A stretch of 64,000 nt of DNA, taken from NCBI RefSeq assembly GCF_014648915.1, contig NZ_BMSA01000001.1, forward strand, positions 744,001 to 808,000, given 5' to 3'. Positions within the stretch are counted from its first letter, which is position 1. Each line of letters opens with the position of its first letter. Both the position numbers and the translations under genes were made by a program. Shown one piece after another: positions 41,994-51,061 of the stretch. The DNA is from Streptomyces phaeofaciens. Lineage in GTDB: Bacteria; Actinomycetota; Actinomycetes; Streptomycetales; Streptomycetaceae. Under the pieces are notes generated by a model that was not told the DNA's origin, did no database searches, and was given only the letters and a program-made list of their open reading frames with translations.

Positions 41994-43847
41994 CTAGGCG
42001 GGCGAGGTGCCGCGGTCGTGTCCGCCGCGGCGGCCGGAGCCGCGGCCTGCGGCGGGGCCGCCGGTGCGGCCGGTGCCCCTCGCGGCCGCGTCGCCGGCCG
42101 TCCGCCGGCCGGACCCGCGGGCACCCTGACCGGTCGCCTTACCCGCCGTCTTGCCGTTCGCCTTGCCGTTCGCCGCGTCGGTCGACGACCGTCGGCCGGA
42201 CCCGCGAGAGCCCTGACCGTTCGTCGTGTCGCCCGTCGCGTCGGCAGCGGTCCGTCGGCCGGAGCCCCGGGCGGGCGCGCCGGCGCCGCCACCCGTAGGC
42301 CTGTCGCTCCGAGTCCGGTGGCTCGTGCCGCGTCCGCCCGGTGCGGACGTGCCACCGGCCGTGGACGCGTCGCGACCCGCTCCGGCCGCGGGCCGGCGCC
42401 TCGAACTCCGCTGCGCCGTCTCGGTGCCGGCGCCCGCCGCCTCGGCTCCGCCGCCGCCGCTGCGACGCCGGCGGCCGGGCCGCTTGTCGGCTCCGGCGCC
42501 GCCACCGGTGCCGCGTCCCGTGCGGGACGCCACCGGCGCCGGGGGAGCCGGGACCTCGATGGTGACGGGCACACCGGAAGGCTCGCGGGCGCCCGTGATG
42601 TCGGTCAGTGCCGTGTCGCTCGACGTGACGCGAGCGGTCCGGGGGCGGATGCCCGCGTCCGACATGAGCTGGGTGACCTCCCGCTTCTGGTCGGGCAGGA
42701 CCAGGGTGACCACACTGCCCGAGCCACCGGCGCGGGCCGTGCGGCCGCCCCGGTGCAGATAGTCCTTGTGGTCGGTGGGCGGATCCACGTTCACGACGAG
42801 CTCGAGGTCGTCGATGTGTATGCCCCGCGCCACGACGTTCGTCGCGACCAGTGCGGTGACCTGGCCGTTCTTGAACTGTTCCAGGACACGGTTGCGCTGC
42901 GGCTGGGAGCGGCCTCCGTGCAGCGCGGCCGCACGGACACCGACGGCCAGCAGCCGCTTGGCGAGCCGGTCGGCCGACCGCTTGGTGTCGAGGAAGAGGA
43001 TGACCCGGCCGTCACGGGCGGCGATACGCGTGGTGACGGCCTTCTTGTCGGTCTCGTCCATCACGTGCAGGACATGGTGCTCCATGGTGGTCACCGCACC
43101 CGCGGACGGGTCCACGGAGTGCACCACGGGGTCGGTCAGGAACTGCTGCACCAGGCGGTCGATGTTGCGGTCCAGGGTGGCCGAGAACAGCATGCGCTGC
43201 CCGTCGGGCCGTACCAGCCGGAGCAGCTTGGTGATCTGCGGCAGGAAGCCCATGTCGGTCATCTGGTCGGCTTCGTCCAGCACCGTGATGCGGACGTCGT
43301 CGAGTACGCAGTCCCCGCGTTCCACGAGGTCGTTGAGCCGGCCCGGCGTCGCCACGAGCACCTCGGCGCCGCGCTGGAGCGCGGTGGCCTGCTTGGTGAG
43401 GGACAGCCCGCCGACCACGGTGGTCAGCCGGAGGTTCACCGCCGTGGCGTAGGGGCTCAGCGCGTCGGTCACCTGCTGGGCGAGCTCACGGGTGGGCACC
43501 AGGACGAGGGCGAGCGGCGCCTTGGGCTCCGCGCGCAGTCCGGTCGTCCGGGCCAGGAGCGCCAGACCGAACGCGAGGGTCTTGCCGGAGCCGGTGCGTC
43601 CACGCCCCAGCACGTCACGGCCCGTGAGCGAGTTGGGCAGCGTGGCGGACTGGATGGGGAACGGGGCGGTCACGCCCTGCGCGGTGAGGGTCTTCAGCAG
43701 CCCCGCGGGCATGTCCAGGTCGGCGAAGTCCTCGACGGCGGGAAGCCCGGGTGTCGTGGTTTCCGGCAGCTGGAATTCCCTGGGCGGCGACGTGAGCGGT
43801 CGGGGGGAGGAGGAGCGACGGTTCGGCTTCTGGAACCTGCGGGACAT
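41994..43847 (-). CDS. DEAD-box RNA helicase with long basic RG-rich tail
   Basis: A 617-residue helicase. The core (residues about 45-415) shows the Q motif (TAPFPIQSATLP), motif I GRGRTGSGKT, Ia PTRELAQQV, II DEAD, III SAT, and VI HRGGRTARAG. The last 200 residues are disordered and basic, with repeats of ARGSGRRTA and GKANGKTAG, an RNA-binding tail. It unwinds RNA duplexes with ATP. The ATG at 43847 follows AGAGAGG. It lies 87 bp downstream of a cold-shock protein gene on the same strand, a pairing that suggests cold or RNA-structure stress. Confidence 0.93.
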   Translation of the reverse strand: MSRRFQKPNRRSSSPRPLTSPPREFQLPETTTPGLPAVEDFADLDMPAGLLKTLTAQGVTAPFPIQSATLPNSLTGRDVLGRGRTGSGKTLAFGLALLARTTGLRAEPKAPLALVLVPTRELAQQVTDALSPYATAVNLRLTTVVGGLSLTKQATALQRGAEVLVATPGRLNDLVERGDCVLDDVRITVLDEADQMTDMGFLPQITKLLRLVRPDGQRMLFSATLDRNIDRLVQQFLTDPVVHSVDPSAGAVTTMEHHVLHVMDETDKKAVTTRIAARDGRVILFLDTKRSADRLAKRLLAVGVRAAALHGGRSQPQRNRVLEQFKNGQVTALVATNVVARGIHIDDLELVVNVDPPTDHKDYLHRGGRTARAGGSGSVVTLVLPDQKREVTQLMSDAGIRPRTARVTSSDTALTDITGAREPSGVPVTIEVPAPPAPVASRTGRGTGGGAGADKRPGRRRRSGGGGAEAAGAGTETAQRSSRRRPAAGAGRDASTAGGTSAPGGRGTSHRTRSDRPTGGGAGAPARGSGRRTAADATGDTTNGQGSRGSGRRSSTDAANGKANGKTAGKATGQGARGSGRRTAGDAAARGTGRTGGPAAGRGSGRRGGHDRGTSPA

Positions 43848-43876
43848 GCGGTTGTCTGCCTCTCTGGAAACAGCAG

Positions 43877-43913
43877 AAACCGGAGTCCGCACCGTGATGG
43901 TGCGGACCCCGGT
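43877..43913. terminator. Hairpin between the cold-shock gene and the DEAD-box gene
   Basis: AACCGGAGTCCGCACC pairs with GGTGCGGACCCCGGTT with one mismatch around a short GTGAT loop. It lies between the csp stop (43935) and the helicase start (43847) and may partly end the csp transcript, making csp mRNA more abundant than helicase mRNA. Confidence 0.7.
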
Positions 43914-43934
43914 TCGCGGTTACGCGTCCGGTGA

Positions 43935-44138
43935 TCAGGCGGGGACGATGTTCTCCGCCTGCGGGCCCTTCTGGCCCTGCGTGACGTCGAAGGAGACCCG
44001 CTGGCCCTCCTGGAGCTCACGGAAGCCCTGGGTGGCGATGTTCGAGTAGTGGGCGAACACGTCGGGGCCGCCGCCGTCCTGCGCGATGAAGCCGAAACCC
44101 TTTTCAGAGTTGAACCACTTCACGGTTCCCTGTGCCAT
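43935..44138 (-). CDS. Cold-shock domain protein (CspA family)
   Basis: A 67-residue single cold-shock domain. RNP1 (KGFGFIA) and RNP2 (VFAHYSNI) are present, as is the usual start [14 protein letters not shown]. It binds single-stranded RNA as a chaperone. The ATG at 44138 follows GAAGGAGAA. Its long structured 5' leader contains a sequence complementary to this ribosome site (see leader). A DEAD-box helicase gene follows. Confidence 0.95.
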   Translation of the reverse strand: MAQGTVKWFNSEKGFGFIAQDGGGPDVFAHYSNIATQGFRELQEGQRVSFDVTQGQKGPQAENIVPA

Positions 44139-44142
44139 GACA

Positions 44143-44227
44143 TTCTCCTTCTGTAGGCAGAGAGGCCCCATCCGGAGATGCCGGAAAAACTGACGCGCCT
44201 GAAGGAGAACTGTTCCTGTCAGGCGCG
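44143..44227 (-). promoter_or_regulatory. Structured 5' leader of the cold-shock gene with anti-ribosome-site
   Basis: In the RNA (minus strand) CGCGCCTGA and TCAGGCGCG (44219-44227 and 44194-44202) form a nine-pair stem. Its loop region contains TTCTCCTTC, the exact complement of the csp ribosome site GAAGGAGAA (44143-44151), about 50 bases downstream. The ribosome site could pair either with this strand or with the ribosome, depending on whether the hairpin forms. The 315-bp divergent gap 44139-44453 holds no gene besides this leader and both promoters. Confidence 0.6.
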
Positions 44228-44453
44228 CATAGGTTCATGGGTACCACAACTACAACAACCTGCGAACCCTAACACAGCCCGCCGTCCCGAGGTGGATCAT
44301 CGACGTGCGGCCCGACCGCCGGCACTCCCGGGTGGGGGACGTCGCACCTCTTGAAGCGGCCGCGTGCTCTGTACGAGGATCCGGGGCAGCGCGTGGTGGG
44401 AGCGCTCCCGCCCGCCGTGACCGTCCTTCGACGAGTGAGAGCGAGCTGCCCCG

Positions 44454-45476
44454 GTGGAGAGCCTGACCAAACGCTCCCTGACCGCCGCCCAGCTGGACGT
44501 TCTGGTGCGCGGATCGATGGGTGTCGGGTGCCGTGTGGAGACGGAGCTGACCGACGGCTGGTTCAACACCGCGTACCGGGTCCGGCTCGACGACGGGCGG
44601 CCTGCCGTGGTGAAACTCGCGCCGCCGGCCGACGCGCCCGTACTGACGTACGAGCGCGGAATCATGGCGACCGAGGCCATGGTCTATCGGAGCCTCGCCC
44701 CTCTCGCCTCCCTCGCCTCCCTCGCCGACGGTGGCGTGCCGACCCCGACACTGCTGCACGAGGGCGACGGATTCCTCGCCGTCTCCGTGCTGGACGGCAC
44801 CCCGTGGGACAAGCTCACCGACCGGCTCTCACCGACCGCCCAGACGGCTCTGCGCCGCGAACTGGGCGCCGTCACCGCGCGCCTGCACACGCTGGGGCCC
44901 GAGGACGGACGGTTCGGCTACCCGAGCGCCGAGTCGGGACTCTCCGCTCCCGATTGGCGGACCGCGTTCACCGCCATGGTGGACGCCCTTCTCGACGACG
45001 CCGTGCGCTGGCACTCCGACCTGGGTGTGCCGAGCGACGACATACGGGCCCTGGTGGCGCGGGGCGCACGGGTCCTCGACGAGGTCACCGAGCCGCGCCT
45101 GGTCCACTTCGACCTGTGGCCGGGCAACATTTTCGTCCAGGTCCCCGGCGGGGACCGCCCGGACGCCCGTATCACCGGCATCATCGACCACGAGCGGGCG
45201 TTCTGGGGCGACCCGGTCGCCGAGCTGGTCTCGCTGGCCTTCGGCGGGGACATCGGTCCGGACAGCGATCTCGTGGCCGGCTACGTCCGGGCCGGCGGCC
45301 GCCTCGACTTCACTCCCGCCGTCCGCCACCGGCTGGCCCTGTACAGCCTCTACCTGGGTCTGCTGCTCGTCGTGGAGTGCGGCCCCCGCGGCTACGTGGG
45401 TGACCACCTCGCGTACTGCCACCGCAACCTGGCGGAGCGGGTGGCCGAGGTGCGCGCGCTGGACCGAAGGCGGTGA
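44454..45476 (+). CDS. Aminoglycoside phosphotransferase-like (APH) kinase
   Basis: A 340-residue protein of the APH/choline kinase fold. The N-lobe has VETELTDGWFNTAYRVRLDD, the catalytic loop is LVHFDLWPGNIF (H-x-D-x4-N), and the metal-binding motif is GIIDHERAFWGDP (D-x-E). Many such actinobacterial proteins phosphorylate small hydroxylated molecules; antibiotic modification cannot be assumed. The start is GTG at 44454 without a clear ribosome site. Divergent from csp. Confidence 0.83.
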   Translation: MESLTKRSLTAAQLDVLVRGSMGVGCRVETELTDGWFNTAYRVRLDDGRPAVVKLAPPADAPVLTYERGIMATEAMVYRSLAPLASLASLADGGVPTPTLLHEGDGFLAVSVLDGTPWDKLTDRLSPTAQTALRRELGAVTARLHTLGPEDGRFGYPSAESGLSAPDWRTAFTAMVDALLDDAVRWHSDLGVPSDDIRALVARGARVLDEVTEPRLVHFDLWPGNIFVQVPGGDRPDARITGIIDHERAFWGDPVAELVSLAFGGDIGPDSDLVAGYVRAGGRLDFTPAVRHRLALYSLYLGLLLVVECGPRGYVGDHLAYCHRNLAERVAEVRALDRRR

Positions 45477-45551
45477 GCGAGCGCAGGACGGGCACGGACG
45501 TCACCCATTGGTTACGGTGGGCGCTCAGGGCGATCCAAGGAGTGAGCGTCG

Positions 45552-46418
45552 GTGGCGACGGTGCTGGTGACGGGGGCGACGGGGAACGTCGGTTCGAGAG
45601 CCGTCGACGAACTGCGTGACCGCGGCATCCCCGTGCGTGCCTTCGTGCGGGACCCGGAGCGCGCGGCCGCCGTCCTCGGAGGGCTCACCGACCTCGCGCA
45701 CGGCGACTTCGCGCGGGTGGACTCGGTCCGGCGGGCCATGGACGGCATCGAGCGGGTGCTTCTCATCTGCGGGAACGACCCTCGCCAGGTCGAGTTCGGG
45801 ACGGCCGCGATCGACGCGGCGGCCCGCGCCGGTGTCCGGCGGATCGTCCTGCTGTCCACGATCGGGGCCGAGGCGGGTTCCCCCACGGTCTTCTTCGACC
45901 AGCACGGCCGCATCGAGGAGTACCTGCACGGGTCGAGGATCCCGGGTGTGGTCCTCCGGTCCTCCCATCTGATGTCGAACCTTCTCGGCTCGGCGGCGAC
46001 CATCAGGCAGGCGGGCCGCTTCTTCCTCCCGGCCGGCGACGCCCGTATCGCGATGATCGATCCGCGTGACGTCGCCGCTGCCGCGGCCGCCGCCCTGACC
46101 ACCGACGGACACGACGGTCGGACCCATGTCCTCACCGGACCGGAGGCCCTCACCTACGGCGATGTCGCGCGGCGCCTCTCGGGGGTCGTGGGCCGCCCGA
46201 TCGAGTTCGTGGACGTGCCGGACGAGGCGGCGCTCGCGGGACTGGCCCGGGCCGGCCTGTCCCCGTGGCTCGCCGAGCAGGTCGTGGCCGTCTTCGGCGC
46301 GCTGCGCGACGGTGTGAACGCGTCCACCACCGACACGGTCCGGGAACTGACCGGCCGCGAGCCGCGCGACATCGAGGACTTCGTCCGCTGGTCGGCTCCG
46401 CTGTTGCAGAGCGACTGA
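45552..46418 (+). CDS. NmrA-like NAD(P)-binding protein
   Basis: A 288-residue atypical short-chain dehydrogenase. The glycine motif VTGATGNVGSRAVDEL binds NAD(P); RDPERAAAV follows as the adenosine-phosphate site. The classical catalytic Tyr-x3-Lys is absent, as in NmrA-type redox sensors and azoreductase-like relatives. The GTG start follows AAGGAG. It lies 75 bp after the APH-like gene on the same strand. Confidence 0.85.
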   Translation: MATVLVTGATGNVGSRAVDELRDRGIPVRAFVRDPERAAAVLGGLTDLAHGDFARVDSVRRAMDGIERVLLICGNDPRQVEFGTAAIDAAARAGVRRIVLLSTIGAEAGSPTVFFDQHGRIEEYLHGSRIPGVVLRSSHLMSNLLGSAATIRQAGRFFLPAGDARIAMIDPRDVAAAAAAALTTDGHDGRTHVLTGPEALTYGDVARRLSGVVGRPIEFVDVPDEAALAGLARAGLSPWLAEQVVAVFGALRDGVNASTTDTVRELTGREPRDIEDFVRWSAPLLQSD

Positions 46419-46577
46419 GGCCCGTCGTTCGGATCAGGCCGGCCCGGCGTGGCACAGGCCGAGGCCGGCGCCCTCCTGTCGTCTCCGCCGCTGCCGTCCC
46501 CCTGGTGCCAGTGCCCAGGGATACCTTCCGGTTCGACGGCCCGCGCACTCCGGGTCGTTCGGGACGAGGGGTGGGCC

Positions 46578-46964
46578 GTGAGCTTCCCCATGCAGTTGCG
46601 CGCCGTCGAGAACTCCGAGGTCCGGCACGACCATCGGCAGGCATCGCTCTTCCCCACGAGCGTCTCGTTCGACGCCCTGTGGGAGGGGGGTGGTCCTCGC
46701 ATCCGCGCCGCGCTCGGTCCCGGCTGGGCCGAGGAGGACGTCAGGGGCATCTACGTGCACCACCACACCGGCCTCCGTGCCTTCCACGACCGCACGGCCA
46801 CAGCCGGGAAGGCCGTGGTCAAGGCCTTCTGGTACGGGCGTCGGTCCTTCGGGACCACGGCAGGAACGCTGCCCTGCGGCGACGCGGCGGAGCCGCGAGC
46901 ACGGTCGACCGGACGCCCAACGCCTCCAGCCGGGAGACCAGTTCCGCCTCCTGCGTCTCCGTGA
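46578..46964 (+). pseudogene. Truncated gene remnant of unknown family
   Basis: From GTG 46578 (or ATG 46590) to about 46870 the frame has strong GC-rich third positions and a protein-like sequence (SLFPTSVSFDALWEGGG; DVRGIYVHHHTGLRAFHD). After FWYGRRSFGTTAG it changes into Arg/Pro-rich sequence that is simply the antisense of the opposing gene's end. The C-terminal part of an original gene therefore seems lost. I do not recognise it. Confidence 0.5.
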
Positions 46965-47361
46965 CGGCGAACCACAGGGAGGTACCCGAGTCGCCGGCGC
47001 TGAAGATCAGCCGATCTCCTCGCCACCCCTCGGCGCCGATCGTGTGAGGGACCAGATCCGACAACATCGCGAACTGCCGGTCGTCGCGCACGTCGACGTC
47101 GATCCCCATGCCGGGATCGTCCTTCCGGGAGCGGGTGCCGTCCGCCACCTGACCGCGGGCCAGGGACAACGCACGCTCGAAGGAGTGCAGTACGGCAGGA
47201 GGCCAGGTGTCGTCGCTGTAGGCGTCGACGTGTGCTGTGGCGATGTCCGGGCGCAGCACCCGAAGCGCCTCGCGATGAACGAGCGCTGTCTCGGCGTCGG
47301 TCGATCCGGCGATGAGCACGAGTTCGCGGCGCGGTTCGTCGTTCGGGTTGATCACAGGCAC
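46819..47361 (-). CDS. Hypothetical protein, possibly altered at the C-terminus
   Basis: A frame of about 180 residues starting at GTG 47361. It has two coherent segments: RRELVLIAGSTDAETALVHR, a Rossmann-like first strand with stress-protein flavour, and RLIFSAGDSGTSLWFAVTET followed by QEAELVSRLEALGVRST. The last 25 residues are Arg-rich low-complexity and overlap the opposing remnant, so the end may be artificial. Function unknown. Confidence 0.55.
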   Translation of the reverse strand: MPVINPNDEPRRELVLIAGSTDAETALVHREALRVLRPDIATAHVDAYSDDTWPPAVLHSFERALSLARGQVADGTRSRKDDPGMGIDVDVRDDRQFAMLSDLVPHTIGAEGWRGDRLIFSAGDSGTSLWFAVTETQEAELVSRLEALGVRSTVLAAPPRRRRAAFLPWSRRTDARTRRP

Positions 47362-47457
47362 GAGCTTCTCATGGCCGCGGCCGGCCGCACCTCCGGTGAA
47401 GTGCGGCTGGTGCCACGGCCTTTGCACGGGGCGAGCGGCGGGCCGCGTCCCCGCGTC

Positions 47458-47877
47458 TCAGGCCGCCGTTGTCGTCTGCCGAGTCCCGGTGGACCGCTGC
47501 CAAGGGCGGGCGAGTGCGACGAGCGCGAGGAGTGCGGCGACCGATGCGCTGAGCATGATCAGGGCCATGGGCAGGGAGCTGTCCTCACCGAACACGCCGA
47601 CCAGCGGAGAGGCGACGGCCCCGAGGAGGAACTGAAGGCCGCCCATGAGGGCGGAGGCCGCGCCCGGCGCGGCGCGCCCGAGGGTCTGGCCGATGGTCAT
47701 GGCCGCCGGGAAGACGAGGCCGATCCCGCCGACGGTGACGAACAGGGCGGTCCAGGTGCCCACCAGGGACTCACCCACGGTCAGCACCACCAGGACCTGG
47801 CCCAGCGCGCCGATCAGGACGACGCCCACGCCGCCCGCGAGCAGGGTGCCGAGCCCGACGCGCCCGGCCGGACGCGC
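47458..47877 (-). pseudogene. C-terminal remnant of an MFS transporter (Bcr/CflA-like)
   Basis: The last 139 residues show four hydrophobic helices (TLLAGGVGVVLIGALGQVLV; TALFVTVGGIGLVFPAAM; GGLQFLLGAVASPLVGVF; ALIMLSASVAALLALVAL) typical of the C-terminal third of Bcr/CflA-type drug exporters (about 400 residues). Upstream of RPAGRVGLG the frame turns into the antisense of a different coding remnant and has no start. The 5' two-thirds are missing. Confidence 0.7.
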
Positions 47878-47884
47878 GATCGCG

Positions 47885-48037
47885 CCCGCGGGTGCCGAGG
47901 CGATCGACGCCCTCTTCCCCCGCCGGCCGGCGGCGGAGCCGGAGCTGCCGGCGGGGCTCGGCGAGGACCGGGACTGGGTGCTCCGGGCGCTGGGACGGCT
48001 GGTGGAGGCGATGGAGAGCGGCACTTCGCGCGGCTGA
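47885..48037 (+). pseudogene. C-terminal remnant of an unidentified gene
   Basis: About 50 codons with near-perfect GC third positions end at a TGA: AEAIDALFPRRPAAEPELPA then GLGEDRDWVLRALGRLVEAM and ESGTSRG. There is no start; the frame begins where the MFS remnant on the other strand stops. It looks like the tail of a real plus-strand gene. The family is not recognised. Confidence 0.5.
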
Positions 48038-48149
48038 GAGTCCGCCGTCCCGGCAGCCGCGACCACCTCGTGGAGCACCCGGACCGCGACCCCGACCGGT
48101 GATCGTGACCGCGCCGGAACCGTACCCGCCGCCGTCCGGCGGGGCGGAC

Positions 48150-49661
48150 CTACGTTCCGCGCGTGCACCGGCCGGTCGGGCTCGACGCCGGTGGGCGGCA
48201 CTGGAGGGCGAAATCGTCCGAACTGGTGCTGAGGTACCGGCCGATGCAGCTGTTCGCCGTCGTACGGCCGCGCTCCGCGCAGAACGTCAGCGCGGCGCGG
48301 CCGTCGGTGAAGGGGCCGGGCGCGTAGATCACCCAGTAGCCGCCACGGAGCGAGGCGTAGTCGTCGCTGCGCAGGACGAGCGCCTCGGGCACGGAGGAAC
48401 GGATGCCCGCGAGGCGCCTGTCGCGCGCCGCCGTGCCCGAGGAGACGGGCTCGGAGTACAGCTGGGCGATCCAGCCGCCGTTCCCGGCCGGAGGCGCCGA
48501 CGACGTGGCCGTACTCGGCGCGGAGGACGAGGGCTCGCCGGGAGTCGGTGTGGGGGTCGGGCTCGGGCTCTGCTTCGGCGTCGAGCTGTGAGCCGGCGTC
48601 ACGGGCGTGGCCGACGTGCTCGGCGTCGAGCCGCCCGCCCCTTCGACGGGCTTGTCGCCGTCGAACGGGTGCAGGGTGAGGACCAGGACGGCCGTCACGA
48701 CGGCGGCGGCCAGGGCGGCGAGCGCGGCCGTGAGAGCCGGTCTGTGACGGCGGTGCGGAAGCCCCGGCAGCTGGGTGTCGGGCCGTGTGGGCGGCGCGGG
48801 CACGTGCGGGGCCGGTACCGGCGCCGCCGTCAGCGTCGGCCGGTCCCACTGCGGTGTGCCGCCGGACTCGGCCCGGGCCAGCAGCCCGTCCAGGAGCGTG
48901 GCGTCGGGGCGGGCGGCCGGGTCGCGCACGAGGAGGGCCAGCAGGACGGGGGCGAGGGGACCCGAGCGCACGGGCGGTGGCACCGGGTCGTCGAGGACGG
49001 CGGCGAGGGTGGCGAGCGTGGTCTCACGGCGCAGCGGGCTCACGCCCTCCACGCACACGTACAGCACCAGCCCGAGGGACCACAGGTCGGAGGCCGGCTC
49101 GTCGCCACGGCCACGGATGCGTTCGGGGGCCATGTACTCGGGGGAGCCCACGAGTTCACCCGTGACGGTGAGCGCGGTCGTGCCCTGGAGGGCGGCGATG
49201 CCGAAGTCGGTGAGCACGGCGGAGCCGTCGGGGCGGAGCAGGATGTTCGCCGGCTTGACGTCCCGGTGCTGGATTCCGGCCGCATGGGCGACGCGCAGCG
49301 CGGCGAGCACCTGACGTCCGATGCGTGCGGCCTCCGCCGGACTCAACGGGCCCTCGGACAGGCGTTGTTGCAGCGACTGTCCCGGCACCAGCTCCATCAC
49401 GATCCACGGGTGCGGATGCGCCTCGATGATCTGATGGACGGTCACCACATGCGGATCGTTGAGCCGTGCCAGCGCCCTCGCCTCGCGCATGACCCGCTCA
49501 CGGACGGCAGCCGAGGCCTCCGCGTCGGGCCGTACGGCCTTGAGGGCGACGTCCCGGTGCAGCACGGTGTCACGGGCCCGCCACACCGTGCCCATCCCCC
49601 CGCTGCCGAGCCGCTCGACCAGCTCGAAGCGTCCGTCGATCATGTCCCCCGATGCGCTCAT
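48150..49661 (-). CDS. Membrane Ser/Thr protein kinase (PknB/Hanks type)
   Basis: A 503-residue kinase. The kinase domain (residues about 10-270) has the Gly loop LGSGGMGTVWRARD, the ATP Lys in VALKAV, the catalytic loop HRDVKPANILL, DFG (DFGIAAL) and APE. A membrane helix follows near residue 315 (ALAALAAAVVTAVLVLTL), then a Ser/Thr/Pro linker and an extracellular domain of about 100 residues (YWVIYAPGPFTDGRAALTFC) with Cys pairs and no PASTA repeats. It probably senses an external signal. The ATG at 49661 may be leaderless; ATG 49643 is an alternative. Confidence 0.9.
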   Translation of the reverse strand: MSASGDMIDGRFELVERLGSGGMGTVWRARDTVLHRDVALKAVRPDAEASAAVRERVMREARALARLNDPHVVTVHQIIEAHPHPWIVMELVPGQSLQQRLSEGPLSPAEAARIGRQVLAALRVAHAAGIQHRDVKPANILLRPDGSAVLTDFGIAALQGTTALTVTGELVGSPEYMAPERIRGRGDEPASDLWSLGLVLYVCVEGVSPLRRETTLATLAAVLDDPVPPPVRSGPLAPVLLALLVRDPAARPDATLLDGLLARAESGGTPQWDRPTLTAAPVPAPHVPAPPTRPDTQLPGLPHRRHRPALTAALAALAAAVVTAVLVLTLHPFDGDKPVEGAGGSTPSTSATPVTPAHSSTPKQSPSPTPTPTPGEPSSSAPSTATSSAPPAGNGGWIAQLYSEPVSSGTAARDRRLAGIRSSVPEALVLRSDDYASLRGGYWVIYAPGPFTDGRAALTFCAERGRTTANSCIGRYLSTSSDDFALQCRPPASSPTGRCTRGT

Positions 49662-49883
49662 GCACGTCAGATTAGGGGAGCGGGCGATGCCCGGGTGACG
49701 GATCCGGATCACCTTGGTACGACCGGTTTTCGCCGAGGTGCTGGCGGCGGGCTCGGGCACGTCGGCGCCGCCGACCCCTTAGGCTTCCGCGCGTTGCCGT
49801 CCCGGCCCTCGGGCGGGACGTCACACATCGCCGCGCGACCCGAGGGCTTCCCCTGCGGGCCGGCCTGTTGCCATGATCCACCC

Positions 49884-50426
49884 ATGGCGACAGGCAGCTC
49901 ACCGGAGTACGAGGCGCGTTACGGCTGGGACCGCAGGACCGTGGGAGTCGTCGCGGTCTCCGCCGTCTTCACCGTCGCCCTGCTGCTCCCCGGCATACCG
50001 TTGTTGGCCCGGATCCTCGGCCTGCCGCTCTTCGGCGCGGGCGGACTCTTCATGGCGTACGTGGCGCTGAGCCGCAAGGTCGCGTTCCGGGTGGACGAGA
50101 CCGGAGTACTCCTGGGCGGCAGCCCCGCACGGTACGCGGCGACCACCGGACATGTGCCCTGGGCCGACATCACGGGCGTCGTCCTCTGGCGACAGGAGGC
50201 GGGCGACGCGTCCCTGCCCTATGTCGGAGTCACCCGGCGAGAGGGGGCTCCGGCCCTTCCCGGAGACGGCCCGACGGCCCGTGCCGTCGTCGCACACCTC
50301 GTCCCGGTGCCGGCCGATGTCGCCATGGCCTCCCGGGCGGTGACGGGATGGCGGCTGGACAGGAACCGCCTGGTCGCCGCTGTCGCCCACTTCGCGCCCG
50401 GGATCCCCGTGCGTGACCTGTCCTGA
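49884..50426 (+). CDS. Hypothetical membrane protein, two helices, PH-like domain
   Basis: A 180-residue protein with two close membrane helices at residues about 20-62 (VGVVAVSAVFTVALLLPGIP; GAGGLFMAYVAL) followed by a beta-rich domain that begins RKVAFRVDETGVLLGG and contains the PH-like strand VPWADITGVVLWRQ. This build is common in actinobacterial small membrane proteins of unknown function. It is divergent from the kinase gene. Confidence 0.72.
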   Translation: MATGSSPEYEARYGWDRRTVGVVAVSAVFTVALLLPGIPLLARILGLPLFGAGGLFMAYVALSRKVAFRVDETGVLLGGSPARYAATTGHVPWADITGVVLWRQEAGDASLPYVGVTRREGAPALPGDGPTARAVVAHLVPVPADVAMASRAVTGWRLDRNRLVAAVAHFAPGIPVRDLS

Positions 50427-50564
50427 GCCCGCCGCAGGCCTGCCGGGCGAACGCCGGCACCGGATCGCCGTACGACGGACGGGGCCGAGCGGGCCGCGTA
50501 CGCGCGCGTCGGGGATCTTGGCGCCGGAGCGGGGTAGCCGGAAGGAGACCGAGGGAGGACAGCC

Positions 50565-50882
50565 ATGACGACGTACGTCATTTCGGTGCCGGGTACCTTC
50601 ACCGACGGGGCCGAGGAGGCGACGCGGGCCGAACTGGCCCGGGCACTGCGCCCGGCGGACCCGCACCGCACCCACCTGGGCACCGAAGAGGACCTCGACA
50701 TCCTGACCGTCCACGACGACGGCACCTTCACCGTCCGGCTCACCGTCGAAGCGGACAGTGGCCCCGACGCCGAGCGCGAGGCTCGCGGGTTCGCCCGCTC
50801 GGCACTGAGCAGCGTCGGCCTCGACGACGGCACCGCGCCCCTGGGACCGGCCGTGATCACGGGCATCGACTCCGAGGACTGA
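50565..50882 (+). CDS. Small conserved hypothetical protein
   Basis: A 105-residue acidic protein starting after a good GGAGGACAGCC site. Strands TYVISVPGTFTDG and FTVRLTVEADSG alternate with helices, resembling a ferredoxin-like alpha-beta fold. It has no Cys and no known motif. Function unknown. It stands 138 bp after the membrane-protein gene on the same strand. Confidence 0.72.
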   Translation: MTTYVISVPGTFTDGAEEATRAELARALRPADPHRTHLGTEEDLDILTVHDDGTFTVRLTVEADSGPDAEREARGFARSALSSVGLDDGTAPLGPAVITGIDSED

Positions 50883-51061
50883 CGAGCACGGCGGGCACGG
50901 AGGGCATGGCGGGGACGGCGGGGACGGCGGTGCATCGCGCCGGCGGCTGCCCCCCCCACGACGAGGGCCGGAGAGCCCCGTCTACGACTGCGCCCGGCGA
51001 AGGCGGCCGGTCGGTCGACCGGTCGGCGGTAGCTGCCGGCGGCAGCCGCCCCCGACGGACG

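Noticed and set aside
44454..45476. APH-like protein as an aminoglycoside resistance gene
   Set aside because: The fold is shared with many metabolic kinases and no resistance or antibiotic genes surround it.
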